The notes below the pieces were generated by a model. It searched no databases. It saw only the letters and a list, made by a program, of their open reading frames with translations, and was not told where the DNA came from. From Viridibacillus arenosi (GTDB lineage: Bacteria > Bacillota > Bacilli > Bacillales_A > Planococcaceae), in assembly GCF_001955655.1 (NCBI RefSeq), contig NZ_MSPW01000003.1, forward strand, positions 62,001 through 126,000: a stretch of DNA of 64,000 nucleotides, read 5' to 3'. Below are positions 59,167 to 64,000 of the stretch, piece after piece. Position numbers and translations under genes: made by a program. How positions within the stretch are numbered: position 1 is the stretch's first letter; each line of letters begins with the position of its first letter.

Positions 59167-61589
59167 CACAGACCGAAAGTTATCAAGATTTACCACTAGA
59201 AGAAGTCATCGGCGATCGGTTTGGTCGATACAGTAAGTACATTATTCAAGATCGTGCCTTACCAGATGCTCGTGACGGTTTAAAACCCGTACAACGCCGT
59301 ATATTATATGCAATGTTTATGGGAGGTAATACACATGATAAACCCTTCCGTAAATCAGCAAAAACAGTCGGTAACGTAATTGGTAACTACCACCCACATG
59401 GTGATAGTTCAGTTTATGAAGCTATGGTACGTATGAGTCAAGACTGGAAAGCGCGTCATATGCTAATTGAAATGCATGGTAATAACGGTTCAGTCGACGG
59501 AGATTCAGCGGCAGCAATGCGTTATACAGAAGCGCGTCTATCTGCTATTGCAGCTGAAATGCTTCGTGATATTCAGAAAGAGACAGTGGATCTTGTACCA
59601 AACTTTGATGACCAAGATATGGAGCCTACTGTATTACCTGCTAGATTCCCAAATCTACTTGTTAACGGCTCTACTGGTATTTCCGCAGGTTACGCAACGG
59701 ATATTCCTCCACATGCATTACACGAAGTATTAGACGCTGTTTTAATGCGATTGAAAAACCCAATTGCGACTGTAGATGAGCTTATGACCGTTATCAAAGG
59801 TCCAGATTTTCCAACCGGCGGTATTATCCAAGGTGTGGAAGGTATCAAAAAAGCATATGAAACAGGTAGAGGGAAAATTATTGTTCGTGCAAAAGCGGAA
59901 ATTGAAGAGCTTAAAGGCGGCAAGGAGCAAATCGTTGTTACTGAAATACCATATGACGTTAATAAAGCAAACTTAGTCAAGAAAATTGATGAAATGCGTT
60001 TAGATAAAAGACTTGAAGGAATTGCAGAAGTACGTGATGAATCAGACCGTACAGGTTTACGGATGGTCATTGAACTAAAAAAAGAAGTACCCGGAAAACC
60101 AATTCTGCAATATTTATATAAAAACACAGACCTTCAAATTACTTACAACTTTAATATGATTGCGATTTATAAACGTCGTCCAACGATGATGACATTGCCA
60201 TTACTATTAGATGCATATATCGATCATCAGAAAGAAGTAGTAACAAGACGTTCTCAATTTGACTTGAAAAAAGCGAAAGATCGCCTACATATCGTAGAAG
60301 GATTGATGAAGGCATTATCGATTTTGGATGAAGTTATTCATACAATCCGTCAGTCAAAAGATAAAAGAGATGCTAAAAACAACTTGATGTTAAAATTCGA
60401 ATTCACTGAAATTCAAGCTGAAGCAATTGTTTCATTACAGCTATATCGTTTAACTAATACCGATATTACGGAATTACGTGAAGAAGAAGAAGAACTTAAA
60501 GCGAAAATTGCTGAATTACAAAGTATTTTAGAAAGCGAAGCAAAACTAATTAGTGTAATTAGGAAAGAATTACAAGATGTGCGTAAACGTTTTGCTGAAC
60601 CACGTCGCTCAATTATTGAAGCTGAAATTGAAGAAATAAAACTGAATTTAGAAGTTTTAATTCCAAGTGAAGATGTTGTGGTGACAGTTACTAAAGATGG
60701 TTATGTTAAACGTACTAGTCAACGTTCTTACAATGCTTCGAATGGTAAAGACTTTGCGATGAAGGATTCCGATCATCTATTGTACGAATCCCAAATTAAT
60801 ACGCAACAGCATCTATTGCTATTTACTAGCAAAGGACATTATATTTATCAACCTGTACATGAGCTACCGGATATTCGTTGGAAAGACTTAGGTCAGCACA
60901 TCTCAAGTATTGTGCCAATTGATTCGGATGAAGTAATCATCAATGCACGCGGGGTAGAAACATTTGACCAGGATGTATTTGTTATGACAATCACTAAAGG
61001 TGGCCAAATTAAACGCTCACCACTGAATGAATATGTAGTTCAGCGTTATTCAAAACCAATTAAAACAATGAACGTGAAAAAAGGTGACGAAGTAATTTAT
61101 GCGGATCTCGTAACGATTACGGATGAAGTCATCTTGACTACTCATTTCAGTTATTCCGTTCGATTCCCAATGGAAGATGTACCCGTTACAGGTGTTAAAA
61201 CAGCTGGTGTTAAAGCCATTAACTTAAAAGAAGAAGATTACATTGTAGCTGCAAATATAATCCCTGAAAATGATAAAGGTGATTTAATGCTTGTTACACA
61301 TCGTGGTGCAGTGAAGAAAATGGATGTCTCTGAAATAGAAGTGAGCGGTCGTCCAAAACGCGGAGTCGTAACAGTTCGTGAGTTGAAAAAGAATCCTCAC
61401 CGTGTCTTTACAGTCATTTATGTTCATAAAGGTGATGTGTTACTTTTAGAAACTGAAAAAGGTGTTCAAGAGCAAGTACATGAAGATAATTATCGTAATG
61501 CAGACCGTTACTCAAATGGTTCATTTGTAGTTGATATTGATACTGACGGTGAACTTACAAGAGTTGTGAAAATGAAGCCTACAAAATAA
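59163..61589 (+). CDS. parC: DNA topoisomerase IV subunit A
   Basis: This is the DNA-cleaving subunit of topoisomerase IV. The 808-residue protein has the catalytic Tyr121 in AAAMRYTEARLS, the winged-helix region YHPHGDSSVYEAMVRMS, a coiled-coil arm and C-terminal beta-pinwheel repeats (GYVKRTSQRSY, GGQIKRSPLNEY, GAVKKMDVSEIE). The quinolone-contact positions, Ser82 and Glu86, hold the usual sensitive residues. It is coupled to parE by ATGA with GAGGAC upstream and ends before a strong stem-loop. Confidence 0.98.
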   Translation: MTQTESYQDLPLEEVIGDRFGRYSKYIIQDRALPDARDGLKPVQRRILYAMFMGGNTHDKPFRKSAKTVGNVIGNYHPHGDSSVYEAMVRMSQDWKARHMLIEMHGNNGSVDGDSAAAMRYTEARLSAIAAEMLRDIQKETVDLVPNFDDQDMEPTVLPARFPNLLVNGSTGISAGYATDIPPHALHEVLDAVLMRLKNPIATVDELMTVIKGPDFPTGGIIQGVEGIKKAYETGRGKIIVRAKAEIEELKGGKEQIVVTEIPYDVNKANLVKKIDEMRLDKRLEGIAEVRDESDRTGLRMVIELKKEVPGKPILQYLYKNTDLQITYNFNMIAIYKRRPTMMTLPLLLDAYIDHQKEVVTRRSQFDLKKAKDRLHIVEGLMKALSILDEVIHTIRQSKDKRDAKNNLMLKFEFTEIQAEAIVSLQLYRLTNTDITELREEEEELKAKIAELQSILESEAKLISVIRKELQDVRKRFAEPRRSIIEAEIEEIKLNLEVLIPSEDVVVTVTKDGYVKRTSQRSYNASNGKDFAMKDSDHLLYESQINTQQHLLLFTSKGHYIYQPVHELPDIRWKDLGQHISSIVPIDSDEVIINARGVETFDQDVFVMTITKGGQIKRSPLNEYVVQRYSKPIKTMNVKKGDEVIYADLVTITDEVILTTHFSYSVRFPMEDVPVTGVKTAGVKAINLKEEDYIVAANIIPENDKGDLMLVTHRGAVKKMDVSEIEVSGRPKRGVVTVRELKKNPHRVFTVIYVHKGDVLLLETEKGVQEQVHEDNYRNADRYSNGSFVVDIDTDGELTRVVKMKPTK

Positions 61590-61608
61590 TATATGTAACA
61601 TTACAGGA

Positions 61609-61643
61609 AGAAAGGAGCTCATAGTAGCTCCTTTCTTTTTAAG
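61609..61643 (+). terminator. parEC terminator
   Basis: AAGAAAGGAGCT (61609-61620) pairs perfectly with AGCTCCTTTCTT (61627-61638), followed by T residues. The next gene's ribosome binding site begins 3 bp later. Confidence 0.88.
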
Positions 61644-61652
61644 GAGAAGAAT

Positions 61653-62861
61653 ATGTGGAAAAATCGGAATGTTTGGATTGTTTTAATTGGTGAATTAATT
61701 GCAGGACTTGGATTATGGGCGAGCATAATCGGTAATCTAGAGTTCATGCAAGAAAAGGTGCCTTCTGACTTTGTTAAGTCACTTATTCTATCAAGTGGTT
61801 TACTAGCTGGAGTGATGATGGGGCCATTAGCTGGACGTATAATCGATCAATCCCGTAAAAAAACTGTGTTAATTTACTCTAGTGTTGGGCGTGTTGTAAG
61901 TGTTGTCTTTATGTTTATAGCATTAGCGACAGGATCTATTTGGTGGATGGTTGTTTTCTTAGTACTTTTACAAATTTCTGCATCTTTTTATTTTCCAGCA
62001 CTTCAAGCTACTTTGCCTTTAATTGTAGGTGAAAAGGATTTATTGCAATTAAATGGTTGGGATATGAATGTTTCTACAGTTGCTCGTGTTGCAGGGACCG
62101 CCTTAGCCGGTTTGATATTAGTATATTCGGCTATAGGTACACTTTATTTGCTCTCATTCGTCGCGTATATTGCATTGCTCTTGTTTACTTTTATGTTAAA
62201 AATCCCAGAAGAGAAACCTCAAAGCACCGCTCAACCCGAGGAAAGTACTAAAAAGGGAAGTGGCTTTAAAGAAGTATTCCCAATGCTTCAAGCAAATCTG
62301 GGTGTGAAAATGACGTTTATTTTATCGTTTATACCTCTCTTATTTTTAGGTTCATTTAATTTATTAGTCATTAAGATAAGTGAATTTCAAGATTCTGCGA
62401 TGATTAAAGGGATGATTTATACTGTAGAGGGCATTTCCTTTATGGTTGGTTCCTTTGCTATCAAATATATTGGGGAGAAATGGAGGATAGAGCGAATCTT
62501 ATTTGTTTGTCTCATTGTCATTGGAAGTGGGGAAATGCTGTTGTATTTTGCAGGAAGTTCGTTCCTGACATTAATAACATTTGCGCTCTTCGGATTCTCT
62601 TTAGGTTGTTTCTTCCCAACAGTAATGACGATATTTCAAAAACAAGTACCGAAAGAATACCATGGACGCTTCTTTTCTTTCAGAAATATGCTAGATCGAA
62701 TTATGTTTCAAATAGTCTTATTGTCCACAGGTGCTTTACTAGATTTTATTGGCCTACAATTCATGGTGCTGGTATTTGGCGCTATCAGCGTACTGGTAAC
62801 GACTTATTATTGGTTACAGATGAAACGTGTTGGGGTTCAGATTGAAGCGGAGCAAATATAA
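61653..62861 (+). CDS. MFS transporter, 12-helix exporter type
   Basis: This 402-residue major facilitator has 12 predicted helices. Motif A is GPLAGRIIDQSRKK in the loop between helices 2 and 3, and an acidic loop (EEKPQSTAQPEESTKKGS) separates the two halves. It looks like the EntS/MefE-type MFS group that exports siderophores or macrolides, but cargo cannot be assigned. TAAGGAGAAG precedes the ATG. The gene lies just behind the parEC terminator and may depend on read-through, as I see no separate promoter. Confidence 0.82.
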   Translation: MWKNRNVWIVLIGELIAGLGLWASIIGNLEFMQEKVPSDFVKSLILSSGLLAGVMMGPLAGRIIDQSRKKTVLIYSSVGRVVSVVFMFIALATGSIWWMVVFLVLLQISASFYFPALQATLPLIVGEKDLLQLNGWDMNVSTVARVAGTALAGLILVYSAIGTLYLLSFVAYIALLLFTFMLKIPEEKPQSTAQPEESTKKGSGFKEVFPMLQANLGVKMTFILSFIPLLFLGSFNLLVIKISEFQDSAMIKGMIYTVEGISFMVGSFAIKYIGEKWRIERILFVCLIVIGSGEMLLYFAGSSFLTLITFALFGFSLGCFFPTVMTIFQKQVPKEYHGRFFSFRNMLDRIMFQIVLLSTGALLDFIGLQFMVLVFGAISVLVTTYYWLQMKRVGVQIEAEQI

Positions 62862-62953
62862 CTAAAATATAAATTAATTCTCTTTATTAAAAAGGATTTT
62901 TTCTTTATTCATAGAATTCTTGAAGAAGACTACAATCTGTAAGGAGGATTACT

Positions 62954-63388
62954 TTGAGCCAAACATTTAGACAGTTTTTAGATAGCTATTTAGAGATTTG
63001 GAGAACATGCTCATTTGAAGAGATGAAAGCACTCATTTCCAAAGACTATCAAGCACGAGAGGTTACGCAAAATGGGATAGTCGATTATGGATATGGTGAA
63101 TCATTAGAAGGTTGGGCTCAAGGGTTTAATTTTGTGAAAAGTAAGGAAGCAAAATGGGACGTTAGAGAAATAGGCATAGTTCCTTTAGGTAGAGATGAAT
63201 GCATGGCCATACTATCTGCAACGATTCTACTTGAAGGTCAAAGTCCTCTACCAGCTAATCTGTTTTTTGAAACTTTCCGCTTTAAAAACAATGGTTGGAA
63301 ACATGTTAGAAGCTACACTGAAACTGGTGTACCCGTTGAACAATTAAATGGTTTATCTATTAATAGAAACACTGTAATGACTGAATAA
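62954..63388 (+). CDS. NTF2-like (SnoaL/DUF4440-type) protein
   Basis: This 144-residue soluble protein has a predicted NTF2-like alpha+beta cone fold: helix FRQFLDSYLEIWRTCSFEEMKALISKDY read across residues 5-32, then strands WDVREIGIVPLG, CMAILSATILLEG and LFFETFRFKNNGWKHVRSY. I cannot give a function; members include small enzymes and binding proteins. The start is TTG, with AAGGAGGAT 7 nt upstream. It ends before a bidirectional terminator. Confidence 0.7.
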   Translation: MSQTFRQFLDSYLEIWRTCSFEEMKALISKDYQAREVTQNGIVDYGYGESLEGWAQGFNFVKSKEAKWDVREIGIVPLGRDECMAILSATILLEGQSPLPANLFFETFRFKNNGWKHVRSYTETGVPVEQLNGLSINRNTVMTE

Positions 63389-63414
63389 TAATGTAAGTTT
63401 GAATGAGGGTATTA

Positions 63415-63444
63415 AAAAAAGCATTTCTGTTGAAATGCTTTTTT
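63415..63444. terminator. Bidirectional terminator before DUF4871 gene
   Basis: AAAAAAGCATTTC (63415-63427) pairs perfectly with GAAATGCTTTTTT (63432-63444). Confidence 0.9.
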
Positions 63445-63481
63445 ATATTCAAATTACGTTCAATAATATAGTTTTAATCAT

Positions 63482-63928
63482 TTATTTCTTTTCGTGCACC
63501 TTTACATAGACAGTACCAAACAAGTTGTCATCAAAATAAACATCCATTTTCCACATACCACTTTCCGGTAGCGACATATTCGATGGCATACTCATATCAG
63601 CACCGTTATGTGGTTTTACAGTATTTTTGCCCCCAATTAATACAATTGGATCACCACCATCTTCATGGGTAGCTAATACTTTTAATGGACGTTCTAGCTC
63701 TTCTTTCGTTCCCCAAAAATGCCACATATACTTTTGAGTTTTATCTGGATAAAACTTAACTACTTCACTATCATCGTATATAAAGCCAAGTTTTCCTTTT
63801 TCACCAATCATCGTATATCCACCAGATTCAAATAAAGAACTTTCTTTCCAAACGTCCTTCTTATTACAGCCAATAATTGATAAGATAGTGAATATAACAA
63901 AGGTTATAATCAAACTCTTTTTTAGCAC
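63482..63928 (-). CDS. DUF4871-like lipoprotein
   Basis: This 148-residue lipoprotein has a basic MLKKS start, a hydrophobic core and a lipobox SIIGC (Cys21). The mature part contains YMWHFWGTKEEL, ATHEDGGDPIVLIGG and, at the end, GMWKMDVYFDDNLFGTVYVKV, an Ig-like beta pattern seen in DUF4871 proteins of Bacillaceae. Function unknown. The start is GTG with GGGAGGTGG about 7 nt upstream. The 72 bp after it to the window end show nothing more. Confidence 0.78.
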   Translation of the reverse strand: MLKKSLIITFVIFTILSIIGCNKKDVWKESSLFESGGYTMIGEKGKLGFIYDDSEVVKFYPDKTQKYMWHFWGTKEELERPLKVLATHEDGGDPIVLIGGKNTVKPHNGADMSMPSNMSLPESGMWKMDVYFDDNLFGTVYVKVHEKK

Positions 63929-64000
63929 TAATATTCCACCTCCCTCATTTGATAATTATATTCTCTTCTGATTCATATAAACCTTTAATTTCCATTTTAA

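Overview
The window is AT-rich chromosomal DNA of a low-GC, endospore-forming Bacillales bacterium, most likely of the Planococcaceae (Lysinibacillus/Solibacillus/Kurthia-like). This rests on a GerA-type germination operon, T-box leaders, strong AGGAGG-type ribosome binding sites, frequent TTG/GTG starts and Bacillus-type gene orders (ccdA-yneI-yneJ-yneK; citB/acnA ... yneP-yneQ-yneR-plsY-parE-parC; lutR-lutABC). No rRNA, tRNA, prophage, IS element or CRISPR array was seen. It is mostly core-metabolism chromosome with a few accessory stretches.

Layout. 1-4030: the end of sbcD and complete sbcC (DNA end processing). 4189-9792: namA, an acetyltransferase, a small membrane protein, proC under a proline T-box, an MBL-fold hydrolase and an SDR dehydrogenase. 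10128-12706: argGH, the last two steps of arginine synthesis. 13044-16725: a gerA/gerB/gerC germinant receptor operon. 17076-20616: a heterodimeric YheI/YheH-type ABC exporter. 20692-20962: a GC-rich 21-bp tandem repeat array. 21128-23262: the ccdA/yneI/ccdC cytochrome c maturation cluster and a DUF2621 gene. 23369-24032: DUF1659, DUF2922 (frameshifted) and YvrJ mini-genes. 24127-28900: an SCO lipoprotein, mscL, an MFS exporter, a lytic transglycosylase, a GlsB-like protein and a nicotinamidase-like hydrolase. 29040-31797: a promoter, a 35-codon ORF and weak terminator, then a PLP aldolase/racemase-fold gene coupled to an FAD lactone-oxidase-like gene (function unknown). 32099-43032: a single ilvED-[T-box]-ilvBNC-leuABCD branched-chain amino acid operon. 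43145-45795: an acetyltransferase, a DCC thiol protein and a TetR-controlled pair of SMR pumps. 46277-50003: lutR-lutABC for lactate use. 50258-52963: aconitase. 53114-63928: an M14 carboxypeptidase, yneP/yneQ/yneR, plsY, topoisomerase IV (parE, parC), an MFS transporter, an NTF2-like protein and a DUF4871 lipoprotein.

Regulation readable in the sequence is the richest part. There are two T-boxes (Pro for proC, probable Ile inside the ilv-leu operon), a consensus-matching CcpA cre site about 90 bp upstream of the ilvE start point, a perfect TetR palindrome between the -35 and -10 of the SMR operon, a repeated 13-bp motif before lutR and lutA, and a CcpC-like ATAA-N7-TTAT dyad plus half-site before aconitase. 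The most unusual elements are the 21-bp array, the aldolase/lactone-oxidase pair with its possible attenuator, and the ilv T-box whose conserved element also carries an ATG in frame with ilvB.
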